Counted from the stretch's first letter, positions 1 through 13,775 are shown. The stretch: DNA of 64,000 nucleotides from Altererythrobacter sp. B11 (GCF_003569745.1 NZ_AP018498.1:930001-994000), one strand, 5' to 3'. Made by a program: numbers and translations. The notes: generated from the sequence alone by a model not told the origin.

Positions 1-132
1 GACACGGCGAGCGACGCTGCCACCGAAGCTGCTGACGCTGCTTCCGACGCCGCCGATGCCGCAACTGACGCTGCTGACGCCGCTGCCGATGCCGCGACCG
101 ACGCTGCGACCGAGACCCCGGCTGCTGAATAA
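1..132 (+). CDS. C-terminal tail of an Ala/Asp/Thr-rich protein (partial, 5' end outside window)
   Basis: Frame 1 is open from the first base and ends at TAA 130-132. The 43 residues visible are an almost pure Ala/Asp/Thr/Ser/Glu low-complexity tail built from loose AADAA-[ST]-D units, ending PAAE. It is followed 23 bases later by a strong intrinsic terminator on the same strand, which supports a real gene end. The globular part is outside the window, so no function can be given; acidic Ala-rich tails occur on several small cytosolic and membrane proteins of sphingomonads. Confidence 0.6.
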   Translation, partial: DTASDAATEAADAASDAADAATDAADAAADAATDAATETPAAE

Positions 133-154
133 GCCTGGTCTTACCGGATAAAGG

Positions 155-188
155 AAAGGGCGTGGCCGCAAGGCCGCGCCCTTTTTCT
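155..188 (+). terminator. Rho-independent terminator of the upstream Ala/Asp-rich gene
   Basis: A 10-bp GC-rich stem (158-167 with 172-181, one G-T wobble), GCAA tetraloop, then a T run from 182. The A-rich stretch before the stem lets it also work, less well, in the other direction for the convergent beta-lactamase-like gene. Confidence 0.8.
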
Positions 189-231
189 TTGTGCCGTCCG
201 CAGTTCGCTCACCAAAGAGCGAAAGCGGCCG

Positions 232-1257
232 CTATTGCTTGGTGGAACCGTATTCGGCCTTCACCCACTGACGGCTGGTGTTGGTCGGCGCGGTGTAGCC
301 ATCATAGAGCGCGCGGGCGATTTCCGCGATCTTCGCCTCGCGGTTCAGGCGCGAGCCCTGGCCGGTCACATAGATCGCCACGGCGATGGAGCGACCATCC
401 GGCGCGGTCAGAATGCCGATGTCGCTGGAGGTGTTGTTCAGCGAACCCGTCTTGTGCGCGACGGTGACGTCCCCCGGCATCTGGGCCGGAATGCGACGGG
501 TACCCGTGCGGCACTGCTCCATCGTGCCGATCAGGAAATCGCGGCTTTCAGGGCGCAGCCAGCGGCCCTGATACAGGCCGGTCAGCAGCTGAACCATGGC
601 GCGGGGCGTCGCACTGTCCCGAATGTCGATCTGCACGGCGGGGTCGATTTCCCCGTCGTCGCGCACCAGCGTGGCGATATCGCGGGTGAGGTTATATTCC
701 TTCACGCCGGCCCGCCGGGCCCAGTCATTGACTGCGGACGGGCCGCCCACCGCTGCCAGCAGCGCATCGGTGGCAGAATTGGAGCTGCGCGTCAGCATCA
801 GCTGAATCAGTTCGCGCGCCTGCAGATACTGGCCCTTGCGCACCGGCGCGATCGCACTGGAAAAGGGCTTGGAGCTCAACGGCAGCAGCAGCGGATATTC
901 GCTCGTCAGGCTCAGCCGGCCCTGATCCACACCTTCCAGGAAGGTCGCGGCGATCGCGATCTTGCTGGTGCTGGCCATCGGGAAACGCTGATCGCCGAGC
1001 ACGCCGACCTGCTGGCCGGTGGCAAGATCGATGGCGGCCACGCCGATGCGGCCGCGCGATCCGTCAGCAAGGCTGGCGATCTGCCGCTCCAGCGCGCTGT
1101 CGAACGCCGGCGCGAAATCGCGCGGCTGGCGCAGATCCGTGCCGAATGCGCCGTCAAACGCCGCTTCGATCGTGTCATTTCCGGCGCGCGCAGGCGCCAC
1201 GCTGGCGAGGGCGAGGCCAAAGATGGCCGCCATCCGAGTGAAATTTCCGAATCCCAT
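232..1257 (-). CDS. Secreted class A beta-lactamase-like serine hydrolase
   Basis: A 341-residue protein with an N-terminal signal peptide (hydrophobic stretch about residues 9-22, ending APARA). Penicillin-recognising serine-enzyme motifs are in the right order: STSK at about 96-99 (nucleophile Ser96, Lys99), SSN at 158-160 (the SDN position) and KTG at 269-271. The region before the DSATP segment, where class A enzymes carry the ExxLN omega loop with the deacylating Glu166, instead reads RDDGEID, so beta-lactam hydrolysis is not certain; a PBP-like or other hydrolase role is possible. The open frame extends upstream to 1314 with other starts at 1284 and 1314; 1257 is chosen because it places the signal peptide at the N-terminus. 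No clear ribosome site decides it. Confidence 0.75.
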   Translation of the reverse strand: MGFGNFTRMAAIFGLALASVAPARAGNDTIEAAFDGAFGTDLRQPRDFAPAFDSALERQIASLADGSRGRIGVAAIDLATGQQVGVLGDQRFPMASTSKIAIAATFLEGVDQGRLSLTSEYPLLLPLSSKPFSSAIAPVRKGQYLQARELIQLMLTRSSNSATDALLAAVGGPSAVNDWARRAGVKEYNLTRDIATLVRDDGEIDPAVQIDIRDSATPRAMVQLLTGLYQGRWLRPESRDFLIGTMEQCRTGTRRIPAQMPGDVTVAHKTGSLNNTSSDIGILTAPDGRSIAVAIYVTGQGSRLNREAKIAEIARALYDGYTAPTNTSRQWVKAEYGSTKQ

Positions 1258-1404
1258 AGCTCTGCGAGTATTGCCCGTCCTCATTGTTAAATGATTAACC
1301 AACTGAGCCTCCACGGCAATTGCAGGCGCGATGAAGCGTTATCCACAGGCGACCGGCCGGGGTCAAGCCGGGAACAAACCCCTGAAATTGCCGTGACGGG
1401 TGTA

Positions 1405-2181
1405 TTACGCCGGCTTGCGCAGGCGCAGGGCGAATTGATCAGTCTTTCCGCGTATTGTCGGATCGAACACATTTGCATCGCGCGGATCGGTCGGGCGGGA
1501 GTAGAGATCACTCTCCTCTTCCAGCACGAAGCCCGCCGCGGTCAGCGCATCCACTGCCGCCTTTTTGTCGATGCGGTGAAGCTTGTCGGTGTCGGCCGTG
1601 CCGCTGCCGTCTTTCGCGCTGTGATCCACCACCACCAGCGTGCCGCCAGGCTTCAGCGCATCGTACAGCGCCTTGATCGCCTTGTCGGCCGTCCCAGCCG
1701 GATTGTTGGCGGTGTAGAGGTCGTGGAGGTTCTGCACGGTGATGATCGTGTCCAGCGGCTCGGGGAAGCCCGGCGCGGTAATCGGCCCGCGCAGCGGCAC
1801 CACCCGCTCGGGATAAGGGGCCACGGCATCATCCTGCTCGGTCGCATATTCCGGGCGGAAGGCGATGAATTCCTTCGGCTGGAAGGCATAGACCTTGCCG
1901 TTCTGCCCTACGGCCATGGCCAGCAGGCGCGTGACGTAGCCGCCGCCCATGATGTAGTCGCCCACCTTCTCGCCCTTGTCGATCTGCGCGAAGGCCAGCA
2001 GTTCGCTCGGCTTGCGGGCCGCATCGGCATCGCGATCGGCCTGGGGGCGGGCGATGTCGTTTACCGCCACACGGTAATTGGCCGCCGAATATGTCGGCGG
2101 CGCCTCTTTCTCCGTCGTATCGGAAGTGCCGCAGCCGGCGAGGGATGTGGCGGCAAGCGCCGCCCAAAGATATGCGCGCAT
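1405..2181 (-). CDS. Methyltransferase-like lipoprotein
   Basis: 258 residues. The first 17 form a lipoprotein signal with lipobox LAGC (acylated Cys17), so the protein is probably exported. The rest resembles a class I SAM-methyltransferase fold: a glycine-rich first loop (YIMGGGYVTRLLA), a segment like post-motif II (LDTIITVQNLHDLY) and a motif III-like ALKPGGTLVVVDH. This resembles a family of sphingomonad and caulobacter proteins annotated as methyltransferases despite being exported; SAM should be unavailable outside the cytoplasm, so true activity is doubtful. Start 2181 is supported by a GGGAGAGA ribosome site and by the lipobox; the open frame continues to 2238. Confidence 0.7.
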   Translation of the reverse strand: MRAYLWAALAATSLAGCGTSDTTEKEAPPTYSAANYRVAVNDIARPQADRDADAARKPSELLAFAQIDKGEKVGDYIMGGGYVTRLLAMAVGQNGKVYAFQPKEFIAFRPEYATEQDDAVAPYPERVVPLRGPITAPGFPEPLDTIITVQNLHDLYTANNPAGTADKAIKALYDALKPGGTLVVVDHSAKDGSGTADTDKLHRIDKKAAVDALTAAGFVLEEESDLYSRPTDPRDANVFDPTIRGKTDQFALRLRKPA

Positions 2182-2245
2182 CAACTCTCTCCCTGTTTTT
2201 ATTGGCGGGAGAATAGCGCAGCGCGCCGCAGCTTCCAAATCGCAT

Positions 2246-2280
2246 GAAAAAGGGCCGGGGGATCGCTCCCCCGGCCCTTT
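2246..2280 (-). terminator. groEL terminator
   Basis: A perfect 13-bp inverted repeat (2249-2261 with 2268-2280) with a six-base loop. Read on the minus strand it lies 25 bases after the groEL stop and is followed by a T run, as expected for the groESL transcript. Confidence 0.85.
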
Positions 2281-2305
2281 CGGGTCCGAAACGGACTTGG
2301 TCGGT

Positions 2306-4289
<1,984 letters not shown>

Positions 4290-4324
4290 GTGTATGACCT
4301 CTTCCAAATGAGTGTTTGTCCCTG

Positions 4325-4351
4325 TTGGCACTCCCACACAGAGAGTGCCAG
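4325..4351 (-). promoter_or_regulatory. CIRCE element (HrcA operator)
   Basis: Nine-base arms TTGGCACTC and GAGTGCCAG separated by exactly nine bases, with 8 of 9 positions pairing. This is the standard CIRCE geometry. It lies just downstream of the -10 of the groES promoter, so HrcA repression with heat-shock release is expected. hrcA itself is not in the window. Confidence 0.93.
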
Positions 4352-4358
4352 CGGCGCG

Positions 4359-4387
4359 GATATGGTTGGGCACCGCCGGGCCGTCAA
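4359..4387 (-). promoter_or_regulatory. groESL housekeeping-type promoter
   Basis: On the minus strand TTGACG (4387-4382) and CATATC (4364-4359) are separated by 17 bases. Transcription would start about 4352, at the edge of the CIRCE, the arrangement expected for HrcA control. Confidence 0.7.
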
Positions 4388-4400
4388 CACCTGGCCGGCA

Positions 4401-5801
4401 CTATTTTTCGTCCGCGGTCCTTGCTTGCGGCAGCAGTCCGAGCCTTTCGCGCCAGTGCCACCGCAGCAGCAGCAGGGCGGCCGCGAACACCAGCCCGGCG
4501 GCGAGGCCGAGCCATACGCCCACGCCCTCCAGCGGGGAATAGAGGCCCAGCCACACGGCCAGGCCGAAGCCTGGCACCCAGTAGGAGAACACCGCGATCC
4601 ACATGGGGATGCGCGTGTCCTTGAGGCCGCGGAGCGCGCCCGCGGCCACCACCTGCACCCCGTCGAATAGCTGGAAGGCGGAAGCGACCATCAGATAGCG
4701 GATGGCAAGGGCCGCCAGCGCGGCGTTCGCCGCATCCTCGGGGTCGATATAGATCGCCAGCAGCAGATCGGGGGCCAGCAGCATCAGCAGGGCGGTGAAC
4801 ACCATGAACCCCGTGCCCAGCGTGACCGCTGCCCAACCCGCGCGGGCGACGCCGGCCGGATCGCGGGCGCCATGAAAATAGCCCACCCGGATCGTCGCGG
4901 CCTGGCTGACGCCGAAGGGCACCTGGAAGGCGAGCGAGGCGATCTGCAGCGCCACGGTATGCGCGGCCAGCTCCACCGCGCCGATGCGGCCCATCAGGAA
5001 GGCGGCAGTGCCGAAGATGCCTGCCTCGGCCATCACGGTCAGCGCGATCGGCAGGCCGATGCGCGCCAGTTCCATGAAGCGGGGCCAGTCGGGCCGCCAG
5101 AAGTAGCCGAAGATGTGATAGCGATGGAGCAGCGGATCGAGCCGGATCGCCACGACATAGGCCGCGAAGGTGACGAGCGCGGTGATGATGGTGGCGATGG
5201 CCGCGCCCTGCAGCCCCAGCGCCGGCGCGCCCAGATTGCCGAAGACGAAGGCGTAATTGCCCAGCGCGTTCACCCCGATCCCCCCGGCGGTGATCAGCGT
5301 GGCGAGCAGCGGCCGGCCGAGGGTGGATACGAAGCTGCGCAGCACGCCCGCCGCCACGCTCGGGATCATCGCCCACAGCAGCAGGTCCATATAAAGGCCG
5401 GCCAGCGCGGCGATGCGCGGCACTTGCCCGGTCGCCAGCATGAAGCTTTCCGAAAGCGCGCAGAGCACCATGGCCAGGGCACTGCTCACCACCGTGAGCC
5501 ACAGCGCCATCCGCACCGATCGGCGCACCGGCCGCAGTGCGGGCGCGCGTGCGCCCAGCTCGGCCGCGGCCACGGCGGAGACCGCGCCGGTAAGGCCGGT
5601 GAGGGTCCAGTTGAGCAGGCCGAAAATCGCCACGGCGAGGGCGGAGGCGGCCAGCTCGTCCTCCCCCAGGCGGGCGATGAAAATGACGTCCACCGCATAG
5701 GTCAGCATCTGCAGCAGATTGGCAGCCGCCAGCGGCCCCGCGAGGCGCAGGGTGGCGGCGAATTCGCCGCGCCAGAGAGAAGGGGCGCGCGCGGCAGACA
5801 T
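4401..5801 (-). CDS. MATE-family multidrug/cation antiporter
   Basis: 466 residues and about 12 hydrophobic segments throughout, matching the usual MATE length and the two-halves pattern (PLAAANLLQML...DVIFIARLG near the N-terminus; a second-half repeat GLPIALTVMAEAGIFGTAAFLMGRIG). MATE proteins sit in the inner membrane and expel organic cations or other drugs in exchange for Na+ or H+. The start at 5801 fits the family; in-frame ATGs further upstream (up to 5894) would add a cationic 31-residue extension and cannot be excluded. Substrate unknown. It is separated from groES by 112 bases and stands alone. Confidence 0.88.
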   Translation of the reverse strand: MSAARAPSLWRGEFAATLRLAGPLAAANLLQMLTYAVDVIFIARLGEDELAASALAVAIFGLLNWTLTGLTGAVSAVAAAELGARAPALRPVRRSVRMALWLTVVSSALAMVLCALSESFMLATGQVPRIAALAGLYMDLLLWAMIPSVAAGVLRSFVSTLGRPLLATLITAGGIGVNALGNYAFVFGNLGAPALGLQGAAIATIITALVTFAAYVVAIRLDPLLHRYHIFGYFWRPDWPRFMELARIGLPIALTVMAEAGIFGTAAFLMGRIGAVELAAHTVALQIASLAFQVPFGVSQAATIRVGYFHGARDPAGVARAGWAAVTLGTGFMVFTALLMLLAPDLLLAIYIDPEDAANAALAALAIRYLMVASAFQLFDGVQVVAAGALRGLKDTRIPMWIAVFSYWVPGFGLAVWLGLYSPLEGVGVWLGLAAGLVFAAALLLLRWHWRERLGLLPQARTADEK

Positions 5802-5952
5802 AAGCAGGCGGCGATAGGCGGCGTTTGTTGCATAGGAAAGCAACAGCTGCATGAATGCCGCAATTGCCTGCATCCTGCGGCGCCAACGCCACAAATGCTT
5901 CCTAAGCGGCGCAAGCGGCGATAGGAGGCGGCGCTGATTCTACGGAGGCCCT

Positions 5953-6525
5953 ATGAAACTGGACTGCCGCGCTCTTCTCCCGCTCACTCTTGCTTTTGCC
6001 CTCGCCGCATGCGGCGGCGGGTCTGACAACGCCGGCGACGATGCCGCTGTCGCCACGCCCGAAGCCACCGATACGGCTGCGGCACTGCCGACCGACAGCG
6101 CGACGCCCAGCGATGCGGCGACGGAGACCCCCTCCGCCACGCCGAGCGAGACGGCCAGTGCCACTCCCACTCCCACGCCCAGCGCCAGCAAGTCCGCCGC
6201 GCCTGCCGCCGCCGCTGCTCCGGCCGCTGCTGCCGCCACGCCGCCGCAGGCCTTCACCCAGTGCACCGTGTGCCACTCCGTGAAGCCGGGCGACAACGGC
6301 ATCGGCCCCAGCCTCGCCGGCATCTACGGCACCAAGGCGGCCGAAGTGCCGGGCTTCAAGTTCAGCCCGGCGATGAAGGAATCGGGCCTGACCTGGGACG
6401 ACGCGACGCTCGACACCTATCTCAAGGATCCCCGCAAGGTCGTGCCCGGCACGATCATGGGCTTTGGCGGCGTGAAGGACGATGCCAAGCGCAAGGCGAT
6501 CGTCGCCTATCTGAAGACGCTGTAG
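5953..6525 (+). CDS. Lipid-anchored class I cytochrome c
   Basis: 190 residues. A lipoprotein signal ends LAAC (Cys20), followed by a roughly 75-residue linker of Ala, Thr, Pro and Ser, then a compact cytochrome c domain from about residue 100: heme motif CTVCH at 104-108 and axial Met169 in GTIMGFGG. The layout suggests a membrane-tethered electron shuttle on the periplasmic side, the long linker letting the heme domain swing between partners, as in cytochrome cy-type proteins. GGAGG precedes the ATG. The hairpin after it is shared with convergent rplL. Confidence 0.88.
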   Translation: MKLDCRALLPLTLAFALAACGGGSDNAGDDAAVATPEATDTAAALPTDSATPSDAATETPSATPSETASATPTPTPSASKSAAPAAAAAPAAAAATPPQAFTQCTVCHSVKPGDNGIGPSLAGIYGTKAAEVPGFKFSPAMKESGLTWDDATLDTYLKDPRKVVPGTIMGFGGVKDDAKRKAIVAYLKTL

Positions 6526-6579
6526 GACATCCGGCGCCGGGGGCGGCTCCCCGGCGCCGAAAACAGCCTCAGCCGGACG

Positions 6580-6613
6580 AAAAAGGGCGGCGCCTCGCGG
6601 CACCGCCCTTTCT
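6580..6613. terminator. Bidirectional terminator between cytochrome c and rplL
   Basis: Nine-base stem AAAGGGCGG with CCGCCCTTT (6582-6590, 6603-6611). The A run on one side and T run on the other allow termination of both convergent transcripts. Confidence 0.75.
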
Positions 6614-6634
6614 CATGTCCCTTGCGGGAGCAGC

Positions 6635-7012
6635 TTACTTCAGCTCGACGGTGCCGCCGGCTGCTTCGATCTTGCCCTTGATGTCTTCGGCTTCGGCCTT
6701 GTTGACCGCTTCCTTGATCGGCTTCGGGGCGCCTTCGACCAGAGCCTTGGCTTCCGTGAGGCCCAGGCCGGTGATGGCGCGGACTTCCTTGATCACCTGG
6801 ATCTTCTTGCCGCCGTCACCGGTCAGGATGACGTCGAACTCGGTCTGCTCTTCAGCAGCGGCTTCACCGGCGCCACCGGCGGCGGGGGCGGCCACGGCCA
6901 CGGCAGCAGCGGCGGAAACGCCCCATGCTTCTTCCAGGGCCTTGGCGAGTTCGGCGGCTTCCATGACGGTCAGCTGCGACAGGTCTTCAACAAGCTTGGC
7001 GATATCGGCCAT
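6635..7012 (-). CDS. rplL: 50S ribosomal protein L7/L12
   Basis: 125 residues, standard length. It has the N-terminal dimerisation region ([28 protein letters not shown]), the Ala/Gly hinge and the C-terminal factor-binding domain with [22 protein letters not shown]7/L12 forms the ribosome stalk that recruits GTPase factors. It follows rplJ after 71 bases in the same operon and is closed by the shared terminator, not followed by rpoB as in most bacteria. Confidence 0.98.
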   Translation of the reverse strand: MADIAKLVEDLSQLTVMEAAELAKALEEAWGVSAAAAVAVAAPAAGGAGEAAAEEQTEFDVILTGDGGKKIQVIKEVRAITGLGLTEAKALVEGAPKPIKEAVNKAEAEDIKGKIEAAGGTVELK

Positions 7013-7083
7013 GATGTTTCACTCCGTTAATTGGTTGGACCCGGGCAAACCGGCCCGGGGAATTCGAGAATTGGAAAAACCGC

Positions 7084-7599
7084 TTACGCCGCTTCTTTGG
7101 CGCCATAGGCACCGAAGACGCGGGCGAGCTTGGCCGCGGGCTCGTTGACGACCCGGACGATCTTCGTCGCCGGGGCGTTGATGAGACCCACGATCGTGCC
7201 CCGCAGCTCGTCGAGGCTCGGCATCGAGGCGAGCGCCTTGACCCCTGCTTCGTCGAGCACCGTGCTGCCCATGGAACCACCGACGATTTCGAGCTTGTCG
7301 GTCGTCTTGGCGAAGTCCACCGCGGCCTTGGCGGCTGCGACCGGATCGACCGAATAGGCCAGAGCGGTCGGGCCGGTGAGGAAATCCTCGAGCCCGGTGT
7401 AATCCGTGTCCTTCAGGGCGAGCTTGGCGAGGCGGTTCTTCGCGACCTTGTAGGACGCACCGGCTTCCCGCATCTTCGCGCGCAGTGCGGTGGATTGAGC
7501 CACCGACAGGCCGAGGTTGCGGGTGATGACCACCACGCCGCTCTCGTTGAAGACTGCGTTGAGCTGGGCGACCGAATCGGCTTTCTGCGAACGATCCAT
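7084..7599 (-). CDS. rplJ: 50S ribosomal protein L10
   Basis: 171 residues beginning MDRSQKADSV, with the L10 core (VVVITRNLGLSVAQSTALR, YKVAKNRLAKLAL) and the C-terminal helix that binds L7/L12 dimers. L10 anchors the stalk to 23S rRNA and classically represses its own operon by binding the mRNA leader. A good ribosome site (AAGGAG) precedes the ATG. rplK and rplA are not adjacent and rpoBC faces away, so this is a stand-alone rplJL operon. Confidence 0.98.
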   Translation of the reverse strand: MDRSQKADSVAQLNAVFNESGVVVITRNLGLSVAQSTALRAKMREAGASYKVAKNRLAKLALKDTDYTGLEDFLTGPTALAYSVDPVAAAKAAVDFAKTTDKLEIVGGSMGSTVLDEAGVKALASMPSLDELRGTIVGLINAPATKIVRVVNEPAAKLARVFGAYGAKEAA

Positions 7600-7800
7600 G
7601 CCTTACTCCTTCACTATGGCCGCCCGGCTGGTGCCAGACGACCGGCTCACATTCGCCCATGCCGTTCGCCGGCACAGGCAAGTCCGCTGATGGGGAAGGA
7701 GGTTGCACGCCAAACGTGCGAAGCCGGCGCCCTTGGGCACCGGATAAAACTCGTTTCCCCGTCTAGGCTGGAAATTAAGAAGGCCCGATTGCCTTCACCA
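7600..7800 (-). promoter_or_regulatory. rplJL leader region with tandem hairpins (possible L10 leader)
   Basis: The minus-strand leader contains a 9-bp hairpin (7724-7732 with 7735-7743, one wobble) and a 5-bp hairpin (7705-7709 with 7715-7719), about 105 bases before the rplJ start. L10 autoregulation through a leader RNA is general in bacteria, and paired hairpins here fit it, but I have not matched the L10-leader consensus. The exact promoter was not identified. Confidence 0.4.
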
Positions 7801-8056
7801 ACTGTCTCGGACGGATGACCGCCGCCGGTTTCCCGCCGGCAATCGGCGCGGGCCTTTACCCGCCAGCCCCGCAAAGTCAAGCCGCGCGCGGCGAGTGGAA
7901 GGTTTGGAACACGCTGGAACAGTGTTCTTTGGAAGAAAATCTGCTTCACGATCAAGGGCTTCGGAAATAGGGCTGGGCGGTCTCGTGCTATGGCTTCGGG
8001 ACGTGCTGTAGGAAAGCAGCGCTGCACCCGGATTGCGTCCGGCCCAACCGTCCCCT

Positions 8057-8085
8057 TCGTCATTCCCGCGCAGGCGGGAATTCAG
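8057..8085. repeat. REP-like palindrome, solitary copy
   Basis: ATTCCCGC (8062-8069), four-base loop, GCGGGAAT (8074-8081), preceded by CGTC. Same palindrome as the copies at 8179 and 9241 but without the second repeat part. Confidence 0.8.
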
Positions 8086-8174
8086 CGGCCACGCCCGCAC
8101 GGCGGGGTCTGTTGCCGCTACTTCGCTCCGCCGGTGACGGCGCACCGCCATTTCGGCCGCCGCGCTCCTCCGCA

Positions 8175-8299
8175 CTGGATTCCCGCTTGCGCGGGAATGA
8201 CGAGGGAGGGGCGGGAATGGCAGAGCGGCCAGGAATGGCGGGGGGCGGTGAGGCACGCCCCCACACCGCTCGTCCTGAGCCTGTCGAAGGACGCGCGCC
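8175..8299. repeat. Composite repeat, left copy (REP palindrome plus GTCCTGAGC palindrome)
   Basis: It begins CTGGATTCCCGC and forms an 8-bp palindrome at 8179-8198, then GACGAGGGAGGG. About 70 bases later comes a second palindromic unit CGTCCTGAGCCTGTCGAAG (from 8271, arms CGTCCT and AGGACG), followed by CGCGCC. The same two parts in the same order and orientation recur at 9237-9324, so the SDR gene lies between two direct copies. Both units are of types common in sphingomonad intergenic DNA. Confidence 0.8.
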
Positions 8300-8379
8300 T
8301 GGGGCGGATGGCTTCCGAGCGGCGGCTGGTGACAGGAGCGCCGCTGTGGTCGCTCCTCGGTTGCAGGGCGGCATAGGGG

Positions 8380-9132
8380 CTACAGCTTTACCGCGGCATT
8401 GCCGCCATCGGCCCAGAGGGCCGAGCCGGTGACAAAGCTTGCCATGTCACTCGCCAGGAACAGGGCTGCCTGAGCAATTTCTTCCGGCCGCGCGATTCGC
8501 TTCATAGCGTGAAGGCCGGCTGCCCATTCGCGCTGCGCGGCGTCGCCGGCCATCTCCGTTGCGGTGCCGCCGGGCAGGAGAGCGTTCGCGCGGATACCCG
8601 CGCTGGAGTAATCTGCCGTTATGCCACGCACGAGGCCGAGCAACCCAGCCTTGGCGGCGGCATAGGCGCTCATTCCCGGCAATCCCACGCTGTTGCCCAC
8701 GAAACTGCTCGTGAAGAGCAGTGCTCCGCCGCCGCCCTCAAGCATGGCAGGTATCTGAGCTCTGGCGCCGAGGAAGGCCGCCGTCAGATTCACCGCCAGC
8801 ACCTCCGACCATAAGCGAGGGGCCATTTCGGCCAGAGGTGCCATGGCCCCGACCAGGCCCGCATTGTTGAAGCCGATGTGTAGGCCGCCAAAGCTGCGGC
8901 GTGCGGCGAGGACGGCTTCTTCATGGGTGCGCTCCTCGGCTACGTCTCCCACCACGGCAACTGCTCGGCCACCGCGCTCCCTGATCTCCTCTACCACTGC
9001 TTCAAGGCGATCCGGGCGGCGCGCAACCAGCACGACGGCGGCGCCGTGACTGGTGAAGAGCTGCGCCGCCGCTCGTCCGATTCCGGAGCTGGCCCCAGTG
9101 ATGATGGCCGTCTTGTCTTCGAGTAGCTTCAT
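8380..9132 (-). CDS. Short-chain dehydrogenase/reductase (SDR family)
   Basis: 250 residues, classical SDR length. Cofactor motif TGASSGIG at 12-19; NNAG at 89-92; catalytic Ser142/143, Tyr157 and Lys161 (YAAAK); C-terminal LASDMASFVTGSALWADGG typical of FabG-like enzymes. It should reduce or oxidise a carbonyl/alcohol with NAD(P)(H) in the cytoplasm; the R-rich segment after beta-2 (VARRPDR) suggests NADP. ATG 9132 has AAGGAG upstream; the longer frame to 9288 only translates repeat DNA. The gene sits alone between two direct repeats in the gap separating rplJL from rpoBC, so it may be a passenger rather than a partner of these genes. Confidence 0.9.
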   Translation of the reverse strand: MKLLEDKTAIITGASSGIGRAAAQLFTSHGAAVVLVARRPDRLEAVVEEIRERGGRAVAVVGDVAEERTHEEAVLAARRSFGGLHIGFNNAGLVGAMAPLAEMAPRLWSEVLAVNLTAAFLGARAQIPAMLEGGGGALLFTSSFVGNSVGLPGMSAYAAAKAGLLGLVRGITADYSSAGIRANALLPGGTATEMAGDAAQREWAAGLHAMKRIARPEEIAQAALFLASDMASFVTGSALWADGGNAAVKL

Positions 9133-9236
9133 TCTTCGTCTCCTTGCTGGAGCCAGCGCAGTTAGAGGGGCAAGGCCGCGCGCGCGTCCCGCTTCTTGTC
9201 GACAAAACCGGAAGCGCCGTCCGGCGGGGTCGTCGC

Positions 9237-9324
9237 TGGATTCCCGCCTGCGCGGGAAAGACGAGGGAGGGCGTCCAGCGCCTCCCACCCCCGCTCGTCC
9301 TGAGCCTGGCGAAGGACACGCGCC
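9237..9324. repeat. Composite repeat, right copy
   Basis: CTGGATTCCCGC, palindrome 9241-9258, GACGAGGGAGGG, then CCCGCTCGTCCTGAGCCTG and GAAGGAC with arms at 9296-9300 and 9313-9317, followed by an ACGCGCC tail. It matches the left copy part for part in the same orientation, with a shorter middle. Confidence 0.8.
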
Positions 9325-9348
9325 GCCGGGCCGCTCATGATCGCGCCC

Positions 9349-9377
9349 TTGACCGCACCCTGCGCCAGCCCTATATC
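9349..9377 (+). promoter_or_regulatory. Candidate rpoBC promoter
   Basis: TTGACC (9349-9354), 17-base spacer, TATATC (9372-9377). The spacing and sequences are close to those of the groESL promoter in this window. It lies 217 bases before the rpoB ATG and just downstream of the right composite repeat, giving a long leader of about 210 bases. I see no other gene or convincing element in the 461-base gap from 9133 to 9593. Confidence 0.5.
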
Positions 9378-9593
9378 CGCGCCAGCCGGAGAGCTTCGAG
9401 CAAGGTGTGCCTTACGCGGGGGCGCGCCGATGGAAGGAAGCCCGGCATTCCGTGAGACGCATCAAGCTGCAGCCGGGTGGCCCGAGGGGCGCACCTGTTC
9501 CTGCGGCTTTCCCGTGTCTCATGTTCCCTCGCGCCGAGCACAGTTTCCGCCGGCCCGCTTGAGGTCGGCACAGCGAAAGAGGCATATTCCTCC

Positions 9594-13775
<4,182 letters not shown>

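Larger units (their letters stand above)
7801..8379. other. Non-coding spacer between rplJ and the SDR gene
   Basis: About 580 bases without a credible gene. Its left part probably holds the rplJ promoter; from about 8055 on it is made of short palindromic repeats annotated separately. Open frames here are short and translate repeat DNA, and none has a ribosome site with family resemblance. Confidence 0.7.

Noticed and set aside
1339..1347. Perfect DnaA box TTATCCACA upstream of the beta-lactamase-like gene
   Set aside because: Only one box, no cluster, no AT-rich unwinding region and no dnaA, hemE or parAB neighbours. Too little for an origin; it may be chance.
6261..7148. 295-codon plus-strand frame across the cytochrome c end and rplL
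   Set aside because: It passes through the bidirectional terminator and overlaps rplL antisense; no motif.
8057..9324. CRISPR array
   Set aside because: The repeats are short palindromes with unequal spacing and a gene between them; there are no regular spacers and no cas genes.
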